Part shown: piece after piece, positions 21,025-29,889 of the stretch
How the letters are laid out: every line of letters begins with the position of its first letter
Numbering within the stretch: the stretch's first letter is position 1
Assembly: GCA_002304505.1 (NCBI GenBank)
Contig: NCEH01000066.1
Coordinates: 1-42,570 of the forward strand
DNA: 42,570 nt
Direction: 5' to 3'
Source of the DNA: Rhizobiales bacterium 32-66-11
GTDB lineage: Bacteria; Pseudomonadota; Alphaproteobacteria; Rhizobiales; Xanthobacteraceae
Notes under the pieces: model-generated
What the model saw: the letters and a program-made list of their open reading frames with translations, nothing else
What the model was told of the DNA's origin: nothing
Database searches by the model: none
Made by a program: the position numbers and the translations under genes

Positions 21025-21852
21025 ATGTCCATCCAAGCCGACGCCAAGCGCGTCACCGCGCCGGAAATCTTCGCGCGCAAGGGCGGGGACCCCATCGTCT
21101 CCCTGACCTCCTACCATGCCCATACCGCTCAGCTGCTGGATCGCCATGTGGATGTGATCCTGGTCGGCGACAGCCTGGGCATGGTGATGCATGGGCTTGA
21201 AACCACCGTGCCGGTCACGGTGGAGATGATGATCGTGCACGGGCGCGCGGTCGTGCGCGGCACGAAGCGGGCGCTGATCGTGGTGGACCTGCCGTTCGGC
21301 AGCTATGAGGCAAGCCCGGTGGAGGCCTTCCACACCGCCGCCCGCGTGCTCAAGGAGACCGGCGCCGGCGCCGTGAAGCTGGAAGGCGGCGTGCGCATGG
21401 CCGAGACCGTCCGCTTCCTGGTGGACCGCGGCGTGCCGGTGATGGGCCATGTGGGCCTGACCCCGCAGGCCATCAACACGCTCGGCTCGTTCAAGGCGCG
21501 CGGCCGCGACGATGCCGAGGCCGCCGCCATCGTCGAAGACGCCCGCGCGGTCGCGGATGCCGGTGCGTTCGCCATCGTGCTGGAGGCCATGGCCGAGCCG
21601 GTGGCCCGCCGGATCACGCAAGAGGTCTCCACGCCGACCATCGGCATCGGCGGCAGCCCGGCGTGCGATGGCCAGATCCTGGTGCTCGAGGACATGCTCG
21701 GCCTTGGCCAGCGGGTGCCGAAGTTCGTGAAGAAATATGCCGAGCTGGGTCCCGCCATCGAACAGGCGGTGGCCAATTATGCCGACGAGGTGCGCGCCCG
21801 CACCTTCCCCGGCCCCGAGCATACCTATGCGCCCAAGGTGCCGAAGGCGTGA
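21025..21852 (+). CDS. panB: 3-methyl-2-oxobutanoate hydroxymethyltransferase
   Basis: PanB adds a hydroxymethyl group from methylene-THF to ketoisovalerate, making ketopantoate for pantothenate and coenzyme A. The 275-residue barrel has the N-terminal [15 protein letters not shown], the metal-binding [14 protein letters not shown] with its aspartate, [17 protein letters not shown] with the catalytic-site glutamate, MGHVGLTPQ, and VLEAM and [26 protein letters not shown] lies upstream of the ATG. Its TGA overlaps the GTG of the beta-lactamase gene as GTGA. No panC is seen in the window. Confidence 0.96.
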   Translation: MSIQADAKRVTAPEIFARKGGDPIVSLTSYHAHTAQLLDRHVDVILVGDSLGMVMHGLETTVPVTVEMMIVHGRAVVRGTKRALIVVDLPFGSYEASPVEAFHTAARVLKETGAGAVKLEGGVRMAETVRFLVDRGVPVMGHVGLTPQAINTLGSFKARGRDDAEAAAIVEDARAVADAGAFAIVLEAMAEPVARRITQEVSTPTIGIGGSPACDGQILVLEDMLGLGQRVPKFVKKYAELGPAIEQAVANYADEVRARTFPGPEHTYAPKVPKA

Positions 21853-22763
21853 ACCGGCCCGCGGACGGTATCGCAGCCCTCCTTGTCGAAAACGCGGTGC
21901 GCGGCCACCCCCGCGCGCGCGCGTTCGCGGCGCAGGGGCGGCGCGGGCTGGGCATCCTTGGCGTGTTTCTGGTCGCGGCGATGGCGCTCGTGCGCCCGGC
22001 CGCGGCGGCGGAGGACTGCCTGCTCGTCACCGAGCTGAAGACCGCCCAGGTTGTGGCCAAGCAGGGGCTGTGCGCGAGCCGGCATTCGCCCGCCTCCACC
22101 TTCAAGATCGCTTTGGCGCTCATGGGCTATGACAGCTTGATCCTGAAGAGCGCGACGGCGCCGGTGTTCACCACCGAGCCGGGCCTCGCGGAAGGGCAGG
22201 GGGCGCAGAAGGAGACCTGGGCCGGCCCGCAGACGCCGCAGAGCTGGATGAAGAATTCCGTCGTCTGGTACTCGCAGGTGCTGACTCGAAAGCTCGGCGC
22301 GGAAAAATTCGCCGGCTATGTGAAGGCCTTCGTCTATGGCAACGAGAATCTCTCCGGCGATCCGGGCAAGGACAACGGGCTGATTCGCGCCTGGCTGTCC
22401 TCCTCGCTCCAGATCTCGCCGCGCGAGCAGGTCGACTTCCTGCGCAAGATGCTGAAGGGCGACCTCCCCGTCAGCGCCGATGCGGTGGACAAGACCGTCG
22501 CCTTGCTGAAGGTGCCGGAGGAACCGGCGGGCTACACGCTTTACGGCAAGACCGGCTCCGGCTTCCTCCAGCTCAATGACGGCACGCTGGATCGCACGCG
22601 CCCCCTCGGCTGGTTCGTCGGCTGGGCGGAGAAGGGCGGGCGGACGTTTGTGTTCGTGCGCTTCATGTCGCTCGACTTCGCGGTGGACGAACCGCTCGGC
22701 CTGCGGGCGCGGCGGCAGGCGCTGATGGCGCTGGAGCCTGTGCTTCGCGCGCAGGATCGCTGA
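21849..22763 (+). CDS. Class D (OXA-type) beta-lactamase family protein
   Basis: The 304-residue protein has an N-terminal signal anchor ([21 protein letters not shown], about residues 37-57) and a penicillin-recognising domain. All class D motifs are present: STFK with the acylated serine and carboxylatable lysine in [10 protein letters not shown], the S-x-V motif in [11 protein letters not shown] in [10 protein letters not shown], and KTG in [28 protein letters not shown] and GWFVGWAEK are also typical OXA features. GTG 21849 overlaps the panB stop by four bases; GTG 21897 is an alternative. Whether it hydrolyses beta-lactams or acts on peptidoglycan is unknown; its chromosomal setting suggests an intrinsic gene. 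Confidence 0.9.
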   Translation: MNRPADGIAALLVENAVRGHPRARAFAAQGRRGLGILGVFLVAAMALVRPAAAAEDCLLVTELKTAQVVAKQGLCASRHSPASTFKIALALMGYDSLILKSATAPVFTTEPGLAEGQGAQKETWAGPQTPQSWMKNSVVWYSQVLTRKLGAEKFAGYVKAFVYGNENLSGDPGKDNGLIRAWLSSSLQISPREQVDFLRKMLKGDLPVSADAVDKTVALLKVPEEPAGYTLYGKTGSGFLQLNDGTLDRTRPLGWFVGWAEKGGRTFVFVRFMSLDFAVDEPLGLRARRQALMALEPVLRAQDR

Positions 22764-22770
22764 GGCGGCC

Positions 22771-23976
22771 GTGGACGCGCCGGCCGAAACCCATCATCCG
22801 CACGGGCAAGGCGAGGGGCCGGCGCTGCGCCTGTCGGTGGTCATCGCCGCTCTGGTGGCGGCGCTGGTGGGGTTCGGCGGCACCGTGCCGCTGGTTCTTT
22901 CGGCGGCGGCGGCCCTCGGCGCTACGCCCGCGCAGACCGCATCCTGGGTCGCGGCCGTGTGTCTCGGCGCGGCGGGAAGCACGCTCTATCTCAGCCTGCG
23001 CCATCGCATGCCCATCGTCACGGCATGGTCGACCCCCGGCGCCGCGCTGATCGCCGGCTTTGGCGCCGGCGTCGGCATGCAAGCGGCGGTGGGCGCGTTT
23101 CTGCTGGCGGCGGTGCTGGTGATGCTGTGCGCCGCCATTCGCCCGCTCGGGCGTCTCGTGGCGCGCATCCCGGTGAGTGTCGCGGCGGCGATGCTGGCCG
23201 GCGTGCTGGCGCGATTCGTCATGGCGGTGGCGGACCATGCGGCGGCAAGCCCGGCCCTGGTGCTGCCGCTGCTGGCGCTGTTTTTCCTGGTGCGGCTGTT
23301 CTCGCCGAGCTGGGCGGTGCTGACGGTGCTCGTTGCCGGAGGTGCGGGCGTGTTCGCCTTCGGCCTCAACACGCCGCTGACCGGCGGCTGGGAAATGCCG
23401 CAGCTGACCCTGGTTTCGCCGGTGTTCGACCCGGCGGTTATGCTCGGGCTCGGCCTGCCGCTGTTCCTGGTGAGCATGGCGGCGCAGAATCTGCCAGGCT
23501 TCGCCGTGCTGCGGGCCTCGGGCTATCAGCCGCCCACGGGGTCGATTCTGGCGGCGACCGGATTGGCCTCGCTGATCCTGGCGCCGGTGGGCTCCCATTC
23601 GGTGACGCTGTCCGCCATCACGGCGGCGATCTGCACCGGCAAGGACGCCCACCCCGATCCCGCCAAGCGATTCCTGACCGGGCCATTCTACGCGCTGTTC
23701 TATTTCATCCTCGCCGGATTCGGCGCCACCATGGTCGCGGTGTTCGCGGCCCTGCCTCCGGCCCTGATCGCGACCATCGCGGGGCTTGCGCTGCTGTCTC
23801 CCCTCACGGGCGCGCTCACGGCCGCGCTCGCCGAGGAAAAAGGGCGGATCGCGGCAGTTGCGACCTTCACCACCACGGTGTCAGGGGTCTCGGCCTTCGG
23901 CCTCGGGGCGCCGGTCTGGGGGCTGCTCGCGGGTCTGCTCCTGCTGTTCCTGGATCATGTGCGGGCAAAACTTTAG
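22771..23976 (+). CDS. BenE-family transporter (benzoate/proton symporter-like)
   Basis: The 401-residue protein has about eleven to twelve hydrophobic segments. Features of the BenE/YdcO family are GFGGTVPLVLSAAAALGATPAQTASWV near the N-terminus, MPIVTAWSTPGAALI, NLPGFAVLRASGYQPP and LILAPVGSHSVTLSAITAAICTGKDAHPDPAKRF, which is diagnostic. The family includes the benzoate importer BenE, but no aromatic-degradation gene is nearby, so the substrate is not settled. It starts with GTG at 22771, seven bases after the beta-lactamase stop, with GAGG upstream, and is probably in the panB operon. Confidence 0.88.
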   Translation: MDAPAETHHPHGQGEGPALRLSVVIAALVAALVGFGGTVPLVLSAAAALGATPAQTASWVAAVCLGAAGSTLYLSLRHRMPIVTAWSTPGAALIAGFGAGVGMQAAVGAFLLAAVLVMLCAAIRPLGRLVARIPVSVAAAMLAGVLARFVMAVADHAAASPALVLPLLALFFLVRLFSPSWAVLTVLVAGGAGVFAFGLNTPLTGGWEMPQLTLVSPVFDPAVMLGLGLPLFLVSMAAQNLPGFAVLRASGYQPPTGSILAATGLASLILAPVGSHSVTLSAITAAICTGKDAHPDPAKRFLTGPFYALFYFILAGFGATMVAVFAALPPALIATIAGLALLSPLTGALTAALAEEKGRIAAVATFTTTVSGVSAFGLGAPVWGLLAGLLLLFLDHVRAKL

Positions 23977-24096
23977 CCGCTCCGGCCCTCGACGGCCCGG
24001 AAGGGTTTGCCACGATGCAGCCGCATGGCTAGTTTACGCGCCCTTGGCCTGGGCTTTGTCCGGCCCCTTTCGGCGCGTGCCTGTTGCGGACCATTC

Positions 24097-24963
24097 ATGA
24101 CCGATATTTTCCACGAGATCGAAGAAGACCTGCGGCGCGACCGGCTGCGCCGGGTATGGGACCGCTTCGGCATCTATTTCATCATCCTGGTGGTCGCGAT
24201 CATCGCCGCTGCCGGCGCCTATAGCGCCTATCGCTATTACAGCCTTCAGAAGGCGCAGGCCGCCGGCGCGCGCTATGAGGCGGCCGCCACCCTCGCCGAC
24301 GATGGCAAGGCGGCTGAAGCGCAGGCCGCCTTCGAAGCGCTGGCCAAGGACGGCCCGGCCGGTTATCGCACCCTGGCGCGGTTCCGCGCGGCGGGCGAAA
24401 TCGGCGCCAAGGACAAGCCGGCCGGCGTTGCCGCCTTCATGGCGCTCGCCAATGACGGCACTTTGGCTCCGGTGCTGCGCGACCTTGCCAGCGTGCGCGC
24501 ATCCTTTCTGCTGGTGGATACGGCGCCGCTGGCCGAGATCAAGGCGCAGCTCCAACCGCTCGCCGACGGTACGGGCGGGCTGCGCCATTCGGCGCGCGAG
24601 CTGCTTGCTCTGGCGCAGTTCAAGGCTGGCAATCTCGCCGACGCCAATAAGACCGCCCAGCAGGCCATCGACGATCCGGAAGTTCCGCTCGGCGTGCGCA
24701 ACCGCATGGAGCTGATCCGCACCCTGACCGCCGCTGCCGCCCAGCCGGCGCCGGCTTCGGAAGCCGCAGCCGCTGCCGCCGAGGCGAAGGCCGCCAAGGA
24801 GGCGCCTGCTGCCGTGCCGGCTGCTGCCACTGCCGTGCCGGCTCCGGCCGCCGCCGCGCCGGCTGCGTCCGCACCCGTACCCGCCGCCCCGTCCGAACCG
24901 GCGCCCGCCACCCCGTCCGCCGCCGGTCCCGGCCCGGCGGAAGGCGGCGGCGCCACGAAATGA
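24097..24963 (+). CDS. YfgM-like TPR-containing membrane protein
   Basis: The 288-residue protein has a short charged cytoplasmic N-terminus (MTDIFHEIEEDLRRDRLRR), one membrane helix (IYFIILVVAIIAAAGAYSAY, about residues 27-46), a TPR-like periplasmic domain to about residue 210, and an Ala/Pro-rich disordered tail of about 75 residues. In E. coli YfgM associates with the Sec translocon and periplasmic chaperones and is encoded just upstream of bamB-der; here the same place before der is kept. The ATG at 24097 opens the conserved N-terminus; an upstream in-frame start at 24007 adds unconserved sequence. The low-complexity tail is longer than I would expect for the family. Confidence 0.83.
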   Translation: MTDIFHEIEEDLRRDRLRRVWDRFGIYFIILVVAIIAAAGAYSAYRYYSLQKAQAAGARYEAAATLADDGKAAEAQAAFEALAKDGPAGYRTLARFRAAGEIGAKDKPAGVAAFMALANDGTLAPVLRDLASVRASFLLVDTAPLAEIKAQLQPLADGTGGLRHSARELLALAQFKAGNLADANKTAQQAIDDPEVPLGVRNRMELIRTLTAAAAQPAPASEAAAAAAEAKAAKEAPAAVPAAATAVPAPAAAAPAASAPVPAAPSEPAPATPSAAGPGPAEGGGATK

Positions 24964-24974
24964 GGAGCTTCCCC

Positions 24975-25238
24975 ATGAACCGGCCGCTGCGTCTCCTTCT
25001 TGCGGGCTCTCTTCTGCTCGGCCTCAGTGGCTGCGCGGGCTTCGATTTCGACAAGATCAACCCGTTCCAGGAGCGCAAGACCCCGCTTTCGGGCACGCGC
25101 CAGCCGGTGTTCCCCAACGGCGTGCCGGGCGTGACTGCCTCCGCGCCGCTGGATCAGCCCTCCAACGCCAATGTGTCGCTTGACGCGATCTCGGCGGCCA
25201 AGCCAAATGCCTCCGCGGCCGCGCCGGGCAGCAACTGA
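24975..25238 (+). CDS. Small lipoprotein upstream of der
   Basis: The 87-residue protein has a clear type II signal peptide: [18 protein letters not shown] with lipobox L-S-G-C and the acylated cysteine near residue 20. The mature part begins [14 protein letters not shown] and contains [17 protein letters not shown], then a Ser/Ala/Asn-rich tail. ATG 24975 has GAGGAG nine bases upstream; ATG 24960 would overlap the YfgM-like stop but lacks this. In many bacteria bamB occupies this position between yfgM and der; here no beta-propeller is present. It may be an independent small outer-membrane lipoprotein conserved in Hyphomicrobiales. Function unknown. Confidence 0.78.
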   Translation: MNRPLRLLLAGSLLLGLSGCAGFDFDKINPFQERKTPLSGTRQPVFPNGVPGVTASAPLDQPSNANVSLDAISAAKPNASAAAPGSN

Positions 25239-25270
25239 CTCTAGGGCGCGCGTGCGCCGAGCTTAAAAAC

Positions 25271-26632
25271 ATGTCCTTTACCCTCGCCATCGTCGGCCGG
25301 CCCAATGTGGGCAAGTCGACCCTGTTCAATCGTCTCGTGGGCAAGAAGCTCGCGCTGGTGGACGACCGCCCCGGCGTGACCCGCGATCGCCGCGAGGGCG
25401 ATGCGCGCCTGGGCGACCTCTCGTTCCGCATCGTCGATACGGCGGGGCTGGAGGAAGCCGACCCGGCGAGCCTGGAAGGCCGCATGCGGGCGCAGACCGA
25501 GGCCGCCATTGGCGACGCCGACGCGCTGCTGTTCATGGTGGACGCGCGTTCCGGCCTCACCCCCACGGACCGCGCGTTCGCCGCCTTGGTGCGCAAATCC
25601 GGCAAGCCGACCATTCTCGTCGCCAACAAGAGCGAGGGGAAGGCCGGGGAAGCGGGCTCGATGGAAGCCTATGCGCTCGGCCTCGGCACGCCGATCCCGC
25701 TCTCCGCCGAGCATGGCGAGGGCCTGTCCGATCTTTATGACGCCATCTGCGATGCGCTTCCCGCCCACACCATGAAGCCGGAAGACGCCGAGGACGAGCG
25801 CGAGGAAACCGACGAGGAGCGCGCCAAGCGCCCCATCAAGGTGGCGGTTCTGGGCCGGCCCAATGCGGGCAAGTCCACCCTCATCAACCGCCTGCTGGGC
25901 GAAGACCGGCTGCTGACCGGGCCGGAAGCGGGCATCACCCGCGATTCCATCTCGGTGGAAGTGGAATGGCGCGGCCGCCGGCTCGACGTGTTCGACACCG
26001 CCGGCCTGCGCAAGCGCGCGCGCATCGACGACAAGCTGGAGAAGCTCTCCGCCGCCGATGCCCTGCGCGCCATGAAGTTCGCCGAGGTGGTGGTGGTGCT
26101 CATCGATGCCACCCGCCCGTTCGAGGAACAGGATTTGCGCATCGCCGATTTGGTGGAGCGCGAGGGCCGGGCGATCGTGATCGGCTTCAACAAATCCGAT
26201 CTCGTGCCCGATACCGGCCTCATGAGCCGGCTGCGGGAAGAGGCGGACCATCTGCTGCCGCAGATCAAGGGCGTGCCGATCATCCCGATTTCCGGGTTGA
26301 CCGGACGCGGGCTGGACCGGCTGGTGGAGGCGATCGCGGAAACCTACCGGGTGTGGAACGTCCGCATTCCCACCAATCCGCTCAATCGCTTCCTGCAACA
26401 GGCCACCGACACCCATCCGCCGCCGGCGGTCTCCGGCAAGCGGCTGAAGATCCGCTACATGACGCAGGCGAAGGCCCGCCCGCCGAGCTTCGTCATCTTC
26501 TGCTCGCGCACGGACGCGGTGCCGGACAGCTATCTGCGCTATCTCTCGAACGGTCTGCGCGCGGCGTTCGACCTGCCGGGCGTGCCGATTCGCATGACCT
26601 TGCGCGAAAAGGCCAATCCCTACGCCTCTTGA
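25271..26632 (+). CDS. der: Ribosome biogenesis GTPase Der (EngA)
   Basis: Der is an essential GTPase for 50S subunit assembly. The 453-residue protein has two G domains in tandem and a C-terminal KH-like domain. Domain 1 has [24 protein letters not shown] and NKSE. Domain 2 has [17 protein letters not shown] (about residue 196), [11 protein letters not shown] and NKSD. The KH region ends in the usual [15 protein letters not shown]. An acidic linker ([12 protein letters not shown]) separates the two G domains. It follows the lipoprotein gene by 32 bases. Its last 13 bases overlap the convergent HxlR gene. Confidence 0.97.
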   Translation: MSFTLAIVGRPNVGKSTLFNRLVGKKLALVDDRPGVTRDRREGDARLGDLSFRIVDTAGLEEADPASLEGRMRAQTEAAIGDADALLFMVDARSGLTPTDRAFAALVRKSGKPTILVANKSEGKAGEAGSMEAYALGLGTPIPLSAEHGEGLSDLYDAICDALPAHTMKPEDAEDEREETDEERAKRPIKVAVLGRPNAGKSTLINRLLGEDRLLTGPEAGITRDSISVEVEWRGRRLDVFDTAGLRKRARIDDKLEKLSAADALRAMKFAEVVVVLIDATRPFEEQDLRIADLVEREGRAIVIGFNKSDLVPDTGLMSRLREEADHLLPQIKGVPIIPISGLTGRGLDRLVEAIAETYRVWNVRIPTNPLNRFLQQATDTHPPPAVSGKRLKIRYMTQAKARPPSFVIFCSRTDAVPDSYLRYLSNGLRAAFDLPGVPIRMTLREKANPYAS

Positions 26633-27072
26633 GGCAGCGGCAGCAGGATCGTGTCCTGCGGCTCCAGGGGCTTTCCTGCGGCGTCGCGCACTTCCAGCGG
26701 GGCGACGGGCTTGCCGCAGGCGGCATCCACCAGCGGCGGAAAGCTCTCGCCGCTGGAGAAGCCGTATTTCTCGCCCCATTGGCGCAGGGCGATGACCACG
26801 GGAAACAGGTCGCGGCCCTTCGGCGTCAGCACATAATCGTTGAACGCACTGCCGTCCGAGGCGGGAACGCTGGCGAGAATGCCATCGGCGACGAGCGTCT
26901 TCAGCCGGGCCGAAAGAATGTTCTTGGCGACCCCCAGGCTCTTCTGAAATTCCCCGAACCGGCGCTTGCCCAGGAAGGCGTCGCGCACGATCAGCAGCGA
27001 CCACCAGTCGCCCACGACGTCCAGCGTCCGGGCGATGGGGCAGCTCGCTTCGTCCATCCGCGTGCGTTTCAC
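26620..27072 (-). CDS. HxlR-family transcriptional regulator
   Basis: The 150-residue protein has a winged-helix HxlR domain. The family's N-terminal redox-type cysteine is present in [25 protein letters not shown], followed by [30 protein letters not shown] (recognition helix and wing) and [14 protein letters not shown]. Members often sense electrophiles or aldehydes through that cysteine and repress a divergent oxidoreductase gene. That is the arrangement here: the SDR gene lies divergently 127 bases away, and two mirror-image 18-base repeats lie in between. The C-terminal 50 residues, with a second cysteine in VDAACGKPV, extend beyond the core domain. Confidence 0.9.
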   Translation of the reverse strand: MKRTRMDEASCPIARTLDVVGDWWSLLIVRDAFLGKRRFGEFQKSLGVAKNILSARLKTLVADGILASVPASDGSAFNDYVLTPKGRDLFPVVIALRQWGEKYGFSSGESFPPLVDAACGKPVAPLEVRDAAGKPLEPQDTILLPLPQEA

Positions 27073-27127
27073 GGCTTTCCTCTCCGCGCCCCGGCGAGCG
27101 CTTTTCCATGATGACCATCATCAAACT

Positions 27128-27145
27128 GGTTGCATTATAAAACCA
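27128..27145 (+). promoter_or_regulatory. Operator-like repeat, site 1 (HxlR/SDR intergenic region)
   Basis: GGTTGCATTATAAAACCA contains a TGGTT/AACCA dyad (one base wider on the left). Fifteen of eighteen positions match the reverse complement of site 2 at 27165-27182. Likely a binding site for the adjacent HxlR regulator. Confidence 0.6.
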
Positions 27146-27164
27146 ATGACGCTAAACGTCCATT

Positions 27165-27182
27165 CGGTTTCAAAATGCAACC
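27165..27182 (-). promoter_or_regulatory. Operator-like repeat, site 2 (HxlR/SDR intergenic region)
   Basis: Read on the minus strand this is GGTTGCATTTTGAAACCG, matching site 1 at 15 of 18 positions in opposite orientation, centres 37 bases apart. It ends eight bases before the ribosome binding site of the SDR gene, a position suited to repression. Confidence 0.6.
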
Positions 27183-27199
27183 ACTTAATGGAGCTGAAA

Positions 27200-27973
27200 A
27201 TGCGTCTCTCAGGCAAGCGGGCCCTCATCACCGGCGGCAATAGCGGAATCGGGCTGGCCACCGCCCGCCTCTTCATCGCGGAGGGGGCGAAAGTCGCAAT
27301 CACCGGGCGGAACCGGGAGACGCTGGACGCCGCCGCGAACGAGCTCAGCCCGAATCTCCTGGCGCTGCAGGCCGACGTGGGAGATTTTGAGGCCACCGCC
27401 GCCGCGGTGAAACAGGCGGCAGACGCCTTCGGCGGGCTGGACATCGTATTTGCCAATGCCGGCATCGGTGGGTCCACCCCGCTCGGCCAGGCGAGCGTCG
27501 AGACCTTCGAAAAGATCATCAGCACCAATCTGACCGGGGTGTTCTTCACGGTGCAGGCCGCCGAACCCTTCCTCGCCAAGGGCGGGTCGGTGGTGCTGAA
27601 CGGCTCGGTGCTGGCGGTGCTCGGCGCGCCCGGCTGGTCGGCTTATGCTGCCGCCAAGGCCGGCGTGCGCGCGATGTCGCGGGTGCTTGCGTCCGAACTC
27701 GCGCCGCGCGGCATCCGGGTGAACGTGGTGGTGCCCGGCGCGGCGCGCACGGCCATCTGGTCCCCTTTTGCGCCCACGCAGGAGGCGCGCGCCGCGCTGG
27801 ACGCCGGCCTTGCCCGTTCGATCCCGCTCGGCCGCCTCGGCGAGGCGGAGGAAGTGGCGAAGACCGTGCTGTTCCTTGCTTCGGATGATGCCTCCAACAT
27901 CACCGCCGCCGAGATCGTGGTGGACGGCGGCACCACGGGTGCTCCCTCCGGCGCGCCGATTTATCGCGGCTGA
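27200..27973 (+). CDS. Short-chain dehydrogenase/reductase (SDR) oxidoreductase
   Basis: The 257-residue classical SDR has the cofactor loop ALITGGNSGIGLATARLF, NADP/NAD discrimination segment ITGRNRETL, the NNAG equivalent FANAGIGG, and the catalytic serine (LNGSVLAVLG) with the Y-x-x-x-K pair in SAYAAAKAGVRAMS. The C-terminal VVDGGTTGA is typical. Substrate is unknown; relatives paired with HxlR regulators often act on quinones or reactive carbonyls. ATG 27200 has GGAG seven bases upstream; ATG 27188 would add four residues. Divergent from the HxlR gene, so probably its target. Confidence 0.92.
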   Translation: MRLSGKRALITGGNSGIGLATARLFIAEGAKVAITGRNRETLDAAANELSPNLLALQADVGDFEATAAAVKQAADAFGGLDIVFANAGIGGSTPLGQASVETFEKIISTNLTGVFFTVQAAEPFLAKGGSVVLNGSVLAVLGAPGWSAYAAAKAGVRAMSRVLASELAPRGIRVNVVVPGAARTAIWSPFAPTQEARAALDAGLARSIPLGRLGEAEEVAKTVLFLASDDASNITAAEIVVDGGTTGAPSGAPIYRG

Positions 27974-28073
27974 ACCTGCGGAGGCGCGGGAACGCGCTTA
28001 ACGAACGGTGAACCCGCCTCGCTTACCTTTCTGCGCAAATCGACCAATGGGAATGGGTGCGATGGGTGCGGGG

Positions 28074-29057
28074 ATGATCATCAGTCGGAGGGCGGCCCTG
28101 CGCGCCCTCTGCGGCGTGGGCGTGGGCCTCATGTCCTCGCCCCTGTTTGCGGTGCGGGCGGCCGACGATCCCGACGAGGTCGCGATCCGCGATCTGAAGC
28201 CGGGGACCTATATCTGGTATCCGGAGCGCGCGCCTGACGGGCTGGTCGCGATCGTGGTGTCGCTGCCGCAGCAGCGCTGTTTCGTCTATCGCAACGGCGT
28301 GCGCATCGGCATTTCCACGGTTTCGACCGGGCGCGAGGGCCACGACACGCCGACCGGGGTTTTCACCATCCTCAACAAGGACGTGGACCACCATTCCTCG
28401 CTCTATAACGATGCCGCCATGCCCTATTCGGAGCGGCTCACCTGGTCGGGCGTGGCGCTCCATGCCGGAGGGCTGCCGGGCTACCCGTCCTCGCACGGCT
28501 GCGTGCACCTGCCGCTGTCCTTCGCCAAGCTGCTGTTCTCGGTCACTCAGGTGGGAACGCCGGTGATCATCGCCGATAGCCATAGCGGGCCGGCGGATGT
28601 GCTCGATCCCGGCCTGATCCTGCCGGCCGATGTGGACAAGATGTTCGACGCAGACGCCAAGCCGAGCTTGGTGGCGGCGGCCGGCGATCCGGTTTCGCTG
28701 GTCGCCAGCGGCGCGGACCGCAAGCTGATCGTGCTGCGCGGCGGCGCAACGGTGCTGGAAGGGGCGATCACCCTCCAGGATCCGACGAAACCGCTCGGCA
28801 ACGTGGTTTATCTGCTGACGGCCGACGGTGTTGGGCGCACCCCGCGCTGGATGGCGGTGAGCTATGAAGGCAATGGCGCGCAGCCCGGCCTTGCCCAGGA
28901 GACGCTCTCGCGTATCGTGGTGGACCCTGCGATCAACCGCGATCTGAGTGCCATGTTGAGCCCCGGCGCCACCTTGCTGGTCACCGACCTGCCGGCCCAT
29001 CCGGGAACGCGCACCGACAAGGATTTCGTCATCCTCACCCCCAAGGGCACGGTATGA
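28074..29057 (+). CDS. L,D-transpeptidase (YkuD family), second copy
   Basis: The protein (327 residues from 28074) begins with a Tat-like or Sec signal, SRRAALRALCGVGVGLMSSPLFAVRAA. The YkuD domain follows at about residues 55-175: VAIVVSLPQQRCFVYRNGVRIG, STGREGHDTPTGVF, and the catalytic HAGGLPGYPSSHGCVHLP with the active cysteine. The C-terminal 150 residues form a second region without a domain I recognise. It makes 3-3 peptidoglycan cross-links or links protein to the wall, by family. Starts at 28047 and 28062 are also possible. Its stop overlaps the mepA start as ATGA, so the two peptidoglycan enzymes are translationally coupled. Confidence 0.92.
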   Translation: MIISRRAALRALCGVGVGLMSSPLFAVRAADDPDEVAIRDLKPGTYIWYPERAPDGLVAIVVSLPQQRCFVYRNGVRIGISTVSTGREGHDTPTGVFTILNKDVDHHSSLYNDAAMPYSERLTWSGVALHAGGLPGYPSSHGCVHLPLSFAKLLFSVTQVGTPVIIADSHSGPADVLDPGLILPADVDKMFDADAKPSLVAAAGDPVSLVASGADRKLIVLRGGATVLEGAITLQDPTKPLGNVVYLLTADGVGRTPRWMAVSYEGNGAQPGLAQETLSRIVVDPAINRDLSAMLSPGATLLVTDLPAHPGTRTDKDFVILTPKGTV

Positions 29058-29857
29058 GGACGCGCCGCCCCCCGATCGCCGCGCTGCGACTAGCGGGTCG
29101 CGCGGCCGCCCTCTTCATCGCCGTGGCGCTGGCCGCGCCGGAGCCGGTGCGGGCGCAGAGCCCCGCGCCGGGCGAGGTGGCCGCAATACCGGCGCGCGAG
29201 CTGTTCGGCGCGGCCAGCGCGCCCGCGCCGCTCGCGGCCAGGGCGGTGGGCTTCTACTCCAAGGGCTGCCTTGCCGGCGGTGCGGCCCTGCCGGTCACCG
29301 GCGCCACGTGGCAGGTGATGCGGCTGTCGCGCAACCGCAATTGGGGACATCCCGATCTCATTGATTTTCTTGAGCGTTTTGCCGCCGCCGTGCCCAGGGT
29401 CTCGAACTGGCGCGGCATCCTCGTGGGCGACATGGCGCAGCCGCGCGGCGGCCCCATGCGCACGGGGCACGCCTCCCACCAGGTCGGCCTCGATGCGGAC
29501 ATCTGGCTGACGCCGAGCCCGGGGCACGAACTGACGCGCGCGGAGCGTGAAAGCCTCTCCGCCACCCTGGTGGTGCGCCCCGATCGGCTGGACGTGGATC
29601 CCAAGGTTTGGACGCCGGACCATATCGCCGTCATCCGCGCCGCTGCGCTTGATCCGCGCGTCGAACGCATTTTCGTGAATGCCGCGATCAAGAAGGCGCT
29701 CTGCCGTGATGCCCGCGGCGACCGGGCCTGGATGACCAAGGTGCGTCCCTATTGGGGGCACGATTATCACATGCACGTGCGCTTGAGCTGCCCGGCCGAC
29801 AGTCCCGATTGCAGCGTGGAAGCCGCTATCCAGGAGCGGTTCCAAGGTGAAGCGTGA
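29054..29857 (+). CDS. mepA: Penicillin-insensitive murein DD-endopeptidase
   Basis: MepA is a zinc metallopeptidase of the LAS family that cuts peptide cross-links in the periplasm. The 267-residue protein has a signal peptide (AALFIAVALAAPEPVRA) and the mature domain starting ARELFGAASAPAPLAARAVG. Zinc ligands appear in RTGHASHQVGLDADIW (H and D) and in YWGHDYHMHVRL. The paired cysteines (GCLAGG, ALCRD, LSCPADSPDC) are typical of the family. The ATG overlaps the L,D-transpeptidase stop by four bases. Pairing a cross-link-forming and a cross-link-cutting enzyme in one transcript suggests coordinated wall remodelling. Confidence 0.95.
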   Translation: MRTRRPPIAALRLAGRAAALFIAVALAAPEPVRAQSPAPGEVAAIPARELFGAASAPAPLAARAVGFYSKGCLAGGAALPVTGATWQVMRLSRNRNWGHPDLIDFLERFAAAVPRVSNWRGILVGDMAQPRGGPMRTGHASHQVGLDADIWLTPSPGHELTRAERESLSATLVVRPDRLDVDPKVWTPDHIAVIRAAALDPRVERIFVNAAIKKALCRDARGDRAWMTKVRPYWGHDYHMHVRLSCPADSPDCSVEAAIQERFQGEA

Positions 29858-29889
29858 CGGGGCGGCGATCACGCGTCTGACGAGGATGT

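Noticed and set aside
25241..27124. 627-codon minus-strand frame opposite der and across the HxlR gene
   Set aside because: Overlaps two well-supported genes and shows only low-complexity composition.
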